Of a stretch of DNA of 64,000 nt, positions 27,148-35,918 are shown piece after piece. Each line of letters starts with the position of its first letter. Within the stretch, counting starts at the first letter, position 1. Source of the stretch: Aureimonas altamirensis. Its GTDB lineage: Bacteria > Pseudomonadota > Alphaproteobacteria > Rhizobiales > Rhizobiaceae. The stretch covers positions 186,001 to 250,000 of the forward strand of contig NZ_JAMQCO010000008.1 of assembly GCF_023702225.1 (NCBI RefSeq), given 5' to 3'. Made by a program: the position numbers and the translations under genes. Under the pieces are notes generated by a model that worked only from the letters and a program-made list of their open reading frames with translations, was not told the origin of the DNA and ran no database searches.

Positions 27148-27226
27148 GGCTGATCCTTCTTCCGGCACGGTGGCTCGGTGCAGGATCTAGAGCGTTTCCC
27201 GCTCATATGGAATCCGTTTCGCAGCC

Positions 27227-27811
27227 TCAGATGACGAAAGCCGCCATGGCGAAGCCCCCGACCACGAGGGCGAGCGCCGCCAGCCCCACCTTGCGCGGAT
27301 GCCGCCGGGTTATATCCGTGGCGGCCGGTCCGAAGGCGTAGAAGAGTGCGCAGGGCACGAAATAACGCAGGCCACGGCCCAGAAGGCCGACCAGGACGAA
27401 GGTCCAGAGATCGAGGCCCGTAACGCCGCTGGTGATGGTGATGACCTTGTAGGGGATCGGGCTCAGGGCTCCGACCAGAACCATGATCCACCCGGCATCG
27501 TTGAAGCGCGCCGCCAGCGCCTCGAAATCCGTCCCGAGTCCATAGAAATTGAGGATCGGCTGGCCGACCAGCTCGAAGAGGAACATCCCGATGGCATAGC
27601 CGAGCAGGCCTCCGGCGACGGAAGACAGCGTACAGATGGCCGCCAGCCGCCATGCGCGTCGCCGGTCCGCCATGATCATCGGCGCCAGCATCACCTCGGG
27701 AAAGGCGGGAATGACGGAGGCTTCCGCGAAGCACAGGCCGGCCAGCGCCTTCTCGGCGTGGCGATGCGCGGTCAATGCGGTCAGTCTCTGAACGAATCCG
27801 GCGGAGCCCAA
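27227..27811 (-). CDS. YqaA/DedA-like membrane protein
   Basis: This inner-membrane protein of about 194 residues resembles YqaA, a relative of the SNARE-associated/DedA proteins. TALTAHRHAEKALAGLCFAE and the following ASVIPAFPEVMLAPMI are the family hallmark, followed by four or five hydrophobic segments and GALSPIPYKVITITSG. The frame is open to 27928 without a convincing ATG; the TTG at 27811 follows AAGAGGA and gives the family's usual length. Relatives are linked to lipid flipping or membrane homeostasis; the function here is not shown by context. Confidence 0.72.
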   Translation of the reverse strand: MGSAGFVQRLTALTAHRHAEKALAGLCFAEASVIPAFPEVMLAPMIMADRRRAWRLAAICTLSSVAGGLLGYAIGMFLFELVGQPILNFYGLGTDFEALAARFNDAGWIMVLVGALSPIPYKVITITSGVTGLDLWTFVLVGLLGRGLRYFVPCALFYAFGPAATDITRRHPRKVGLAALALVVGGFAMAAFVI

Positions 27812-28023
27812 TCGGTCCTCTTGCGGGTGCGGGGTCTGGCTTGCCTGTATAGGCGACGAGATCGCGACATGCCTATGACCTCCATGTGCGACAAACCCCA
27901 TTATGGGCCCGCAGCGGGGTGTTCTCACGAAGATATGAAACTTGCGAAGCCGGGCGTGTTCGAGGTTTCCTTGCCACTCACGCCTTCCATATTCCGCCGT
28001 CGAGCCTGAATTCGGGAGGGAAT

Positions 28024-29676
28024 ATGAAACGCTTCATCCGGTCTCGCGACAGCGTCGTTACCGACGCCATCGATGGATTTCTCTCCTCGTCCGCCGGACA
28101 GGGCGCCACCCGCCTCGACGCCTTTCCCGACATCAAGGTCGTGCTGCGGGACGACTGGCGAAAGGAGCGCGTCGCCCTCGTCTCCGGCGGTGGGTCTGGC
28201 CATGAGCCGGCCCATGCCGCCTTCGTCGGCGAAGGCATGTTGACGGCGGCCGTCTGCGGCGAGGTCTTCGCCTCGCCCAGCGTCGATGCCGTATTGGCGG
28301 CGATCCTTGCCGTGACGGGAGAGGCCGGCTGCCTGCTCATCGTCAAGAACTACACCGGAGACAGGCTCAATTTCGGCCTGGCCGCCGAGATGGCCCGGGC
28401 ACGCGGCCTGCGGGTGGAGATGGTGATCGTCGGCGACGACATCGCCCTACCGGACAACCCGCAACCGCGCGGCGTCGCCGGCACGCTGTTCGTCCACAAG
28501 GTGGCCGGCGCATGCGCGGCCGAAGGCGCCACGCTGGACGAGGTCGCGCAGATCGCAAGGCAGGTCGCCGCCGGTACGCGCTCGATCGGCCTGTCGCTGA
28601 CGAGCTGCCACCTGATCGGCGTCGAGGCGGAGGAGCGGATCGGCGACGATGAGATCGAGCTCGGCCTCGGCATTCACGGCGAACCCGGCGCGGAAACGCG
28701 CCCCTTCGCGGACGCCGCGTCCCTGGTCGACCTTCTGGCCGAGCGTCTTCTGGCCGGGCCTGCCAGGGCCGAAGCCCGCCATGCCCTGCTCGTCAACGAT
28801 CTCGGCGCGAGCGGGCCTTTGGAAATGAACATCCTGATGCGCTGCATCGCCGACAGTCCGCTTGCCGGAGCCATCGACCGCATCATCGGCCCCGCCCCGA
28901 TGATGACGGCACTGGACATGCACGGCGCGTCGCTGAGCCTGCTCCGGCTGGACGATCGCCTTCTGTCGCTGCTCGAAGCGCCGGCGGCCCCGACCGCATG
29001 GCCGCATCCCGCTCCTTTTCCACCGCGCCACCGCCTGGCCGCTCTGCCGGAGGAGCTTGCCCCGACGCCCCCGGCGCCGTCGGAAAACGCGCGAGCCCGC
29101 GCCATGCTGGAAGCTATCCTCACCTCTCTGAAAGCCAACGAGGCGGAGATGGACAGGCTGGATGCGCGCGTCGGCGACGGCGATGCCGGCTCCACCTTCG
29201 CGCTGGCCGCACGCGCCGTCGAGGGCGAAATGCAGGCACTGCCCTTCGCCGACGGGGCCGCGCTTTTTCGCGCCCTGGCCGACAGGCTGATGCGCGTGGC
29301 CGGCGGCTCCAGCGGCGTCCTCCTGGCCACCCTGTGCGCAGCGGCCGCGACGGAGTTCGCGGCATCCGGAGATTGGGCGCGCGCCTTTGCGGCCGGCGTC
29401 TCCCGCATCGGCGAAAACGGGGGCGCCAAACCGGGAGACCGCACCATGCTGGACGCGCTGGTGCCGGCGGCCGACCGGCTGATCGCGGGCGGCACCCTTG
29501 CCGAAGCGGCGGCGCAGGCCCGGCGCGGTGCGGACGGCACGGCCGGCATGCGGCGCGCCTCGGCCGGGCGCGCGGCGTATCTGTCCGGGCGCGACCTGAC
29601 GGGAAACCCGGACCCCGGAGCGGAAATGGTCGCCCGCGCGTTCGAAGCCGTCGCCGGACTGCGCCCGGACGGATAG
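28024..29676 (+). CDS. ATP-dependent dihydroxyacetone kinase (DhaK-DhaL fusion)
   Basis: This 550-residue kinase phosphorylates dihydroxyacetone or a related ketotriose/tetrose with ATP. The K domain (1-325) has LVSGGGSGHEPAHA near residue 52 and H218 in LGLGIHGEPG, the His that binds the substrate covalently. The L domain (about 345-550) has RVGDGDAGSTF for Mg-ATP binding and GGSSGVLLATL. GGGAGGG precedes the ATG. It stands alone, ending 75 nt before phoX, and may instead be an erythrulose-type kinase of the same family. Confidence 0.92.
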   Translation: MKRFIRSRDSVVTDAIDGFLSSSAGQGATRLDAFPDIKVVLRDDWRKERVALVSGGGSGHEPAHAAFVGEGMLTAAVCGEVFASPSVDAVLAAILAVTGEAGCLLIVKNYTGDRLNFGLAAEMARARGLRVEMVIVGDDIALPDNPQPRGVAGTLFVHKVAGACAAEGATLDEVAQIARQVAAGTRSIGLSLTSCHLIGVEAEERIGDDEIELGLGIHGEPGAETRPFADAASLVDLLAERLLAGPARAEARHALLVNDLGASGPLEMNILMRCIADSPLAGAIDRIIGPAPMMTALDMHGASLSLLRLDDRLLSLLEAPAAPTAWPHPAPFPPRHRLAALPEELAPTPPAPSENARARAMLEAILTSLKANEAEMDRLDARVGDGDAGSTFALAARAVEGEMQALPFADGAALFRALADRLMRVAGGSSGVLLATLCAAAATEFAASGDWARAFAAGVSRIGENGGAKPGDRTMLDALVPAADRLIAGGTLAEAAAQARRGADGTAGMRRASAGRAAYLSGRDLTGNPDPGAEMVARAFEAVAGLRPDG

Positions 29677-29681
29677 GCGGC

Positions 29682-29699
29682 GTGTCATCCACCTGTCAT
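29682..29699 (+). promoter_or_regulatory. PHO box upstream of phoX
   Basis: GTGTCAT-CCAC-CTGTCAT is two 7-nt direct repeats with a 4-nt spacer. It matches the rhizobial/enteric PHO box (CTGTCAT-N4-CTGTCAT) at all but the first base. It lies 52 nt before the phoX start, so PhoB should activate the phosphatase gene under phosphate limitation. Confidence 0.85.
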
Positions 29700-29751
29700 T
29701 GCGCTCCCCTATCCCCGCCTTGGAAATGTTCCAGACTGCGAGGGGTGACAG

Positions 29752-31743
29752 ATGGACAAGACGGTCGACGGCGCGAAACCATTCCGGTCCAGCCGGCTGG
29801 AAGAAGCGGATGGCGAGGGGCTGAACCCGACGCACAACCGCACCATGGGCGAAATCATCGCCGCACGCTTCTCGCGGCGGTCCTTCCTGCAGGGGTCGCT
29901 GGCCGCAACGGCCATCGCCGCCACGGTCGGTCCGCTCGCGCTGGCCGCCGCCGACGAGGCCAAGGCATCCACGGGCGCCTCGCGCTTCGACTTCGCCGAG
30001 GTCGAGGCCGGCGTGGACGCCGACCACCATGTCGCCGAAGGCTACGATGCGGACGTCCTGCTGCGATGGGGCGACAGGCTGTTCGCCGACGCGCCGGAAT
30101 TCGACCCGACCGCCCAGACGCCGGAGGCGCAGGCCCGGCAGTTCGGCTACAACAACGACTATGTCGGCTTCATTCCGCTGGACGGGTCCGGCGATCGTGG
30201 CCTTCTGGTCGTCAACCACGAATATACGAACGAACATCTGATGTTTCCCGGCATCGTCACGGTCGTCGACGGCGAGATCACGGTGGCCGACGCCGACCGC
30301 AACCGCGTCGACATCGAGATGGCCGCGCATGGCGGCACCGTCGTGGAAATCCGCAAGGAAGGCGGCAAGTGGCGCCCCGTGCTCGATGGCGCCCTCAACC
30401 GGCGCATCACGGCAGATACCGAAATGGCCTTGTCGGGGCCGGCGGCCGGGCACGACCGCCTGAAGACGAACGCGGACCCGACCGGACGCCGCGTCCACGG
30501 GACGGTCAACAATTGCGCCGGCGGCGTGACCCCGTGGGGCACCTACATCATGGCCGAGGAAAACATCCACGGCTACTTCATGGGCGCCCTGCCGGAAGGC
30601 CACCCCGAAGCAGCGAACTACGAGCGCATGGGCATTCCGGAAGGCACCTATGCCTGGGGCCGGTTCCACGATCGCTTCGACCTTTCGAAGGAGCCCAACG
30701 AGGCCAACCGCTTCGGCTGGGTGGTCGAAGTCGATGTGATGGACCCGAACTCCGCTCCCAAAAAGCGGACGGCGCTGGGCCGCTTCAAGCACGAGGGCGC
30801 GGAATCCATCGTGGCGAAGAACGGCCGGGTGGTCTTCTATCTCGGCGACGACGAGCGCTTCGACTACGTCTACAAGTTCGTGACGGCCGGCATCTACGAT
30901 CCGGAAGACCGCGCCGCCAACACGGATCTTCTCGACGAGGGCACGCTTTACGTAGCCCGCTTCGAGGAGGACGGCACACTGGAATGGCTGCCGCTGACCC
31001 ATGGCGAGGGGCCGTTGACCGAAGAGAACGGCTTCGCCTCGCAGGCAGACGTCCTGATCGAGACGCGGCGTGCCGCCGACCTTCTGGAAGCGACGCCGAT
31101 GGACCGCCCGGAAGACGTGGAGCCGAACGGCACGAATGGCCGCGTCTACGTCATGCTGACCAACAATACGCGCCGCAAGGACGACCAGGTCGACGCCGCC
31201 AACCCGCGCGCCGGGAACGCCTTCGGCCACATCATCGAAATCGCCGAGGCCGATGGCGACTTCAGCGCGACGCGCGGCACGTGGGAAGTTCTGCTGAAGT
31301 GCGGCGACCCTTCCGTCGCCGAGGTGGGCGCCACCTTCTCCACCGCCACCAGCGAGAACGGCTGGTTCGGCATGCCCGACAACTGCGCCGTCGATGCGGA
31401 CGGCCGGCTGTGGGTCTCGACGGACGGCAACTCGCCGAAGGCGACCGGACGGACGGACGGCCTCTGGGCCGTCGACACCGACGGGGAAGCGCGCGGAACA
31501 TCTCGCCTCTTCTACCGCGTGCCTGTGGGCGCCGAGATGTGCGGGCCGCTGATGACCGACGACATGGAAACCATGTTCGTCGCCGTGCAGCACCCCGGCG
31601 ACGGCGGCGAGGATTGGGACGGGTTCGGCAGGCCCTCCTATTACGAGGACCTGTCCACCCGCTGGCCCGATTTCGACGACGCGATGCCGGTGCGCCCGGC
31701 CGTCGTGGCGATCACCAGAAGCGGTGGCGGCCGGATCGGCTGA
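29752..31743 (+). CDS. phoX: PhoX-type alkaline phosphatase (Tat-exported)
   Basis: This 663-residue protein belongs to the PhoX/DUF839 group, Ca- and Fe-dependent periplasmic phosphatases. The Tat motif is FSRRSFLQG (R42, R43), followed by a hydrophobic stretch and an Ala-rich cleavage region near 65-72. Family motifs seen are LVVNHEYTNEH, NNCAGGVTPWGTYIMAEEN, RFGWVVEVD, FYLGDDERFDYVYKFV and DNCAVDADGRLWVSTDG. It releases phosphate from organic esters in the periplasm. A PHO box upstream predicts phosphate-starvation control. Confidence 0.94.
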   Translation: MDKTVDGAKPFRSSRLEEADGEGLNPTHNRTMGEIIAARFSRRSFLQGSLAATAIAATVGPLALAAADEAKASTGASRFDFAEVEAGVDADHHVAEGYDADVLLRWGDRLFADAPEFDPTAQTPEAQARQFGYNNDYVGFIPLDGSGDRGLLVVNHEYTNEHLMFPGIVTVVDGEITVADADRNRVDIEMAAHGGTVVEIRKEGGKWRPVLDGALNRRITADTEMALSGPAAGHDRLKTNADPTGRRVHGTVNNCAGGVTPWGTYIMAEENIHGYFMGALPEGHPEAANYERMGIPEGTYAWGRFHDRFDLSKEPNEANRFGWVVEVDVMDPNSAPKKRTALGRFKHEGAESIVAKNGRVVFYLGDDERFDYVYKFVTAGIYDPEDRAANTDLLDEGTLYVARFEEDGTLEWLPLTHGEGPLTEENGFASQADVLIETRRAADLLEATPMDRPEDVEPNGTNGRVYVMLTNNTRRKDDQVDAANPRAGNAFGHIIEIAEADGDFSATRGTWEVLLKCGDPSVAEVGATFSTATSENGWFGMPDNCAVDADGRLWVSTDGNSPKATGRTDGLWAVDTDGEARGTSRLFYRVPVGAEMCGPLMTDDMETMFVAVQHPGDGGEDWDGFGRPSYYEDLSTRWPDFDDAMPVRPAVVAITRSGGGRIG

Positions 31744-31756
31744 CCAGGCGTCGGGC

Positions 31757-31776
31757 GGGGCGGCTCAGGCCGCCCC
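31757..31776. terminator. GC hairpin between convergent phoX and RND gene
   Basis: GGGGCGGC-TCAG-GCCGCCCC is a perfect 8-bp stem located 14 nt after the phoX stop and spanning the stop of the convergent RND pump gene. It could end transcription in both directions. There is no T-tract on either side, so it is not a classical intrinsic terminator. Confidence 0.4.
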
Positions 31777-34700
31777 GGCTTCGGCGGACGGCTCGGGTTC
31801 GCCGTCTTCATGGATGCGGAACCAGGCGACATAGAGGGCAGGCAGGAAAAGCAGCGTCAGCACCGTGCCGACGACGATGCCGCCCATCATGGCGTAGGCC
31901 ATGGGCCCCCAGAACACCTCCCGAGATATCGGAATCAGCGCCAGGCTTGCGGCGGCCGCCGTGAGGAGGATGGGGCGCATGCGGTGCTCGGTCGCCTCCA
32001 CCACGGCGTCCCAGGGCGAGTCGCCCTCCTGGCGTGCATGCTCGATCTGCACGATCAGGATGACCGAGTTGCGGATGAGGATGCCCGCCAGGGCCAGGAT
32101 GCCCAGAATGGCTACGAATCCCATCGGCGAGTTGCTGGCCAGAAGGCCGATGACGACGCCGATGGAGGCAAGCGGCGCGACCGAGAAAACCAGGAGCAGC
32201 CGCTGGAAGCTCTGCAGCTGGATCATCAGGATGGTCGCCATGATGAACAGCATCAGCGGCACGACGGCGACGATCGGAGCCTGGCTCTTGCCGCTTTCCT
32301 CCACCGCGCCGCCGACGGCGACGTTGTATCCCGCCGGCAGGCGCTCCGAGAACTCCGCCACGGCAGGCGTCAGCTGCCGCACGACGGTATCGGGCTGGAC
32401 GCTGCCCTGAACCGCCGCCTGAACGGTGATGGTGGGCAGCCGCGAGCGACGCCAGATGACGGGCTGCTCCATCTCGTAGGAGAAGGTGGCGATAGCGGCC
32501 AGAGGCACCGATTGTCCGCTGCCCCCGGGCAATTGCAGGTTCTGCAGCGTATCGATGGAACCGCGCTCCGCATCTGTCGCCCGCGCCACCACATTGACGA
32601 GGTAGATGTCGTCGCGCACCTGGGTGATGGTGGTGCCGTCCACCACGCCGTTGAGCGCGCCGGCGATGTCGGCCGACGAGACGCCAAGGCGCCGCGCCAT
32701 GTCCTGCGAGACGTTGACGCGCACGACGCGCGCCGGCTCGTGCCAGTCGTAGACCACCTCGTCCAGATTGACGTTGCTCGCCATTACCCCGGCCAGCTGC
32801 TCGGACAGCCGCCGCACGGTCTGGATATCCGGTCCGCTGATGCGGTACTGCACCGGCCGGCCGACCGGTGGCCCGATATCCAGCAGTTTCACGAAGGCAT
32901 CGGTGCCGGGAAAGGTCTTCCGGAGATAATCCTGCAGTTCGGTCCGGGTCCGGTCCCGCACGTCGAGGCCCTTGGTCACCACCACGATCTGGCCGAAGGA
33001 CGGGTCCGGCGTCTCGACGTCGAACGACAGTATGAACCGCGGCGCCCCCTGCCCGACATAGGCCGACCAGTGATCGACATTCGGATTGTTCGCCAGCATC
33101 TCCCGCTCGAACGTCTGCATCTGGCGGTTCGTCTCGGCAATCGAGGCGTTCTGCGGCAGGGTGAAGTCGACGATCAGTTCGGGCCTGTCGGACGACGGGA
33201 AGAATTGCTGCTGCACATGGCCGAGGCCGTAGATGGATATGCCGAAGGCGATGACGGTCAGGCCGATCGTGATCCACCGCGCCCGCATGGCGACGAGCAG
33301 GATGCGCTGGAACCCCCGTGCGAACCAGCCTTTCCGCTTCTTGTGATCCGGCAGTGCCCGCGGGAGAAGCGTGACGCCGAGCAGCGGCGCGAACAGGACC
33401 GCAACGATCCACGAGATCAGCAAGGCGACGGCGATGACCACGAAGAGCGTGAAGGTGAACTCGCCGGCATTCGAGCTGTTGAGCCCGATGGGAATGAAGC
33501 CGGCCACCGTGACGAGCGTGCCGGTCAGCATGGGGAAGGCCGTCGAGGTATAGACGTAGGTTGCCGCCTTTTCGAGCGCGTCGCCCACTTCGAGCCGGGC
33601 GACCATCATCTCCACCGCGATCATCGCGTCGTCGACCAGAAGCCCGAGCGCGATGATGAGCGCTCCCAGCGACACGCGCTGCATGGAAATGCCGAGATAG
33701 GCCATGATGAGGAAGGTGATCGCCAGCACCAGCGGGATCGACACCGCCACGACCAGCCCGGCGCGCAGGCCGAGGCTGATGAAGCTGATGGCGAGCACGA
33801 TGGCGACCGCCTCGAAGAGCGCGCGGGTGAACTGCGATACAGCCTCGTCCACCACCACGGGCTGGTCCGCGACGCGGATCACGTCCACGCCGACGGGCAG
33901 CTCGGCGGTGACGCGCTCCATCTCGGCTTCCAGCGCCTGCCCGAATTCCAGGAGATTTGAGCCCGCACGCATGCCGATGGCAAGGCCGATGGCCGGCTGG
34001 CCGTTGGCGCGGAACAGCGCCGAGGGCGGGTCGACGTAGCCGCGCGTGATGGTCGCGACGTCCGACAGCGGGAAGAAGCGGTCGTTGATGCGCAGGTTGA
34101 CGGCGCGCAGGCTGTCCTCGGAGGCGAACTGGCCGCTGACGCGCACCGATACGCGCTCCGGACCGGCCTGGATGACGCCGGAGGGGCTGATGGCGTTCTG
34201 CGCCCGCAGCGTATTTATGATCTGCTGCTGGTCCAGTCCCAGCGCGGCGATCTGGCGCGTCGAGAATTCCAGGTAGATGGCTTCGTCCTGCGCGCCCAGC
34301 ACCTCCACGCGGCCGACATTGCGCACGGTCAGCACCTTGGCGCGGATATCCTCCACGATGTCGCGCAGCTGGCGTTGGGTCAGCCCGTCGCTGACGAAGG
34401 CGTAGATGTTGCCATAGACGTCGCCGAAACGATCGTTGAAGAACGGTCCCTGCACGCCCTCCGGAAAGTTGGGCCTGATGTCGTCGATCATGCTCCGGAC
34501 TTCCTGCCAGATCCGCGGCACGTCGCGGGCCTTGGTGGTATCGCGCAGATTGACGAAGACGGTGGTCACCCCCGGCCGCGTGACCGAGCGGGTATAATCG
34601 AGCGAGTCCAGCTCCTCGAGCTTCTTTTCGATGCGGTCTGTGACCTGGAGCGTGGTCTCCTCGGCCGACGCGCCGGGCCATTGCGCCTGCACCAGCATGG

Positions 34701-34845
34701 TCTTGATGGTGAAGTTGGGATCTTCCTCGCGGCCGAGGTTGATATAGGAGAACGCCCCCGCCAGAAGGAAGACGATCATGAAGTACCAGATCATCGAACG
34801 GTGGCGGAGCGACCAGTCGGACAGGTTGAATGGCTCGGCTTTCAA
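31765..34845 (-). CDS. RND efflux transporter, inner-membrane pump (TriC/MexK-like)
   Basis: This 1026-residue proton-driven RND pump has 12 predicted membrane helices. The N terminus is NLSDWSLRHRSMIWYFMIVF, the first periplasmic loop follows, and the TM4 proton-relay motif is ALGLLVDDAMIAVEMM. Translation starts at TTG overlapping the upstream adaptor stop (TTGA), with GGAG before it. It works with the two adaptor lipoproteins encoded just upstream. An outer-membrane channel gene is not in this operon, as in the P. aeruginosa triABC arrangement. Substrates (detergents, biocides, drugs) are unknown. Confidence 0.93.
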   Translation of the reverse strand: MKAEPFNLSDWSLRHRSMIWYFMIVFLLAGAFSYINLGREEDPNFTIKTMLVQAQWPGASAEETTLQVTDRIEKKLEELDSLDYTRSVTRPGVTTVFVNLRDTTKARDVPRIWQEVRSMIDDIRPNFPEGVQGPFFNDRFGDVYGNIYAFVSDGLTQRQLRDIVEDIRAKVLTVRNVGRVEVLGAQDEAIYLEFSTRQIAALGLDQQQIINTLRAQNAISPSGVIQAGPERVSVRVSGQFASEDSLRAVNLRINDRFFPLSDVATITRGYVDPPSALFRANGQPAIGLAIGMRAGSNLLEFGQALEAEMERVTAELPVGVDVIRVADQPVVVDEAVSQFTRALFEAVAIVLAISFISLGLRAGLVVAVSIPLVLAITFLIMAYLGISMQRVSLGALIIALGLLVDDAMIAVEMMVARLEVGDALEKAATYVYTSTAFPMLTGTLVTVAGFIPIGLNSSNAGEFTFTLFVVIAVALLISWIVAVLFAPLLGVTLLPRALPDHKKRKGWFARGFQRILLVAMRARWITIGLTVIAFGISIYGLGHVQQQFFPSSDRPELIVDFTLPQNASIAETNRQMQTFEREMLANNPNVDHWSAYVGQGAPRFILSFDVETPDPSFGQIVVVTKGLDVRDRTRTELQDYLRKTFPGTDAFVKLLDIGPPVGRPVQYRISGPDIQTVRRLSEQLAGVMASNVNLDEVVYDWHEPARVVRVNVSQDMARRLGVSSADIAGALNGVVDGTTITQVRDDIYLVNVVARATDAERGSIDTLQNLQLPGGSGQSVPLAAIATFSYEMEQPVIWRRSRLPTITVQAAVQGSVQPDTVVRQLTPAVAEFSERLPAGYNVAVGGAVEESGKSQAPIVAVVPLMLFIMATILMIQLQSFQRLLLVFSVAPLASIGVVIGLLASNSPMGFVAILGILALAGILIRNSVILIVQIEHARQEGDSPWDAVVEATEHRMRPILLTAAAASLALIPISREVFWGPMAYAMMGGIVVGTVLTLLFLPALYVAWFRIHEDGEPEPSAEAGAA

Positions 34846-35918
34846 ATCGCGTCTCCGCCAATACGCACGGTCTGCCCGTCCTCGAGCCGGTTGACGCCGG
34901 CGGTGGCAACCGTCTCGCCGTCCGACAGGCCGGATGTCACCCGGAACCCCGGTCCCAGCGGCTCCACGTCCACGGCCCGCCGTACCGCACGCGTGCCGCC
35001 TTCGATGACGAAGACGAAATCGCCGTCGGCCGTCCGCCTGACGGCGGATGCGGGCAGCGCGATCCCCGGTTGCCCCCCATCGGCCGGGAACACGCGCACC
35101 GTCGAGCCCAACCGGAAATCGTCGGGCGCCTCGTCCAGGGTGATGCGGACGCGGCGGCTGCGTGTCGCCGGGTCGGCGCTGGGGGCGATCTCCCGCACGC
35201 GGCCCGAAGTGGTCATGCCGTGGTCCAGTTCCAGCCGCACGTTGAACGGCATGCCGATGGACAGCGCCGAGGCCGCCTGATCGGGCACGTCGATTACCGC
35301 CTCCCGCACGTCGGGGCGGGCCAGCGTCAAGACCGTCTGCCCCGGGCTGACCACCTGGCCGACATCGGCGCTGGTGGACAGGACGACGCCGTCATAATCT
35401 GCCCTGAGTTCGGCATAGCCGCGCTGTTCCTGCGCCTTGGTCAGCCGCGCCTCGGCACTCGCCACCTGCGCGGCGGCGGTGCGGCGTTGCCTGTCGGCGG
35501 ATTCGAAGCTGGCCTGCGTCGACGCGCGCGCAGCCAGCAGTTCGCTCTGCCGGAAGGCCACTCCCGAGGCTTCGGCCAGCTGCGCCCTGGCACTGATGAG
35601 GTCGGCCTCGGCCGACTGGACCGCGAGGTCGAGCGTGGTCGGGTCCACGGTGGCCAGCACCGCGCCCTCCTGTACCGTATCGCCGGTCTCGACCGGCCGC
35701 GAGGTTATGCGGCCGAGGACACGAAAGCCCAGATCGGTGCGGACGCGCGGTTCTATCGTTCCCGTCAGCAGGAAGCGCGGCGTATCGACGGCCGCCACCT
35801 GCATGGCGCGAACGGGGCGGACGGGCTCGGCAACGGCCTGCTCCTCCGCCCGGTCGCAGCCGGCCAGCGCCGCAAGGGCCAGCGCCAGGGCCGGCAAGGA
35901 GAGGATCGCGCGCCTCAC
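34842..35918 (-). CDS. RND membrane fusion lipoprotein (second adaptor)
   Basis: This 358-residue periplasmic adaptor has the lipobox LAALAGC at residues 15-21. It shows a split lipoyl/barrel-sandwich domain (LGFRVLGRITSRPVETGDTV and ADYDGVVLSTSADVGQVV) flanking an alpha-helical hairpin rich in Ala, Gln and Glu, then a beta-barrel. Translation starts at GTG overlapping the previous adaptor's stop (GTGA), with GAGGAGG upstream. It bridges the RND pump to an outer-membrane channel. The presence of two different adaptors suggests a heteromeric ring as in TriA/TriB. Confidence 0.92.
   Translation of the reverse strand: MRRAILSLPALALALAALAGCDRAEEQAVAEPVRPVRAMQVAAVDTPRFLLTGTIEPRVRTDLGFRVLGRITSRPVETGDTVQEGAVLATVDPTTLDLAVQSAEADLISARAQLAEASGVAFRQSELLAARASTQASFESADRQRRTAAAQVASAEARLTKAQEQRGYAELRADYDGVVLSTSADVGQVVSPGQTVLTLARPDVREAVIDVPDQAASALSIGMPFNVRLELDHGMTTSGRVREIAPSADPATRSRRVRITLDEAPDDFRLGSTVRVFPADGGQPGIALPASAVRRTADGDFVFVIEGGTRAVRRAVDVEPLGPGFRVTSGLSDGETVATAGVNRLEDGQTVRIGGDAI

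Noticed and set aside
28447-31593. Open frame of 1048 codons antisense to the dihydroxyacetone kinase and phoX
   Set aside because: It spans two well-supported genes on the opposite strand and has no domain; typical GC-skew artefact.
31808-34909. Second long minus-strand frame of 1033 codons across the RND pump
   Set aside because: Shifted frame of the pump gene; the other frame shows intact RND motifs and 12 membrane helices.
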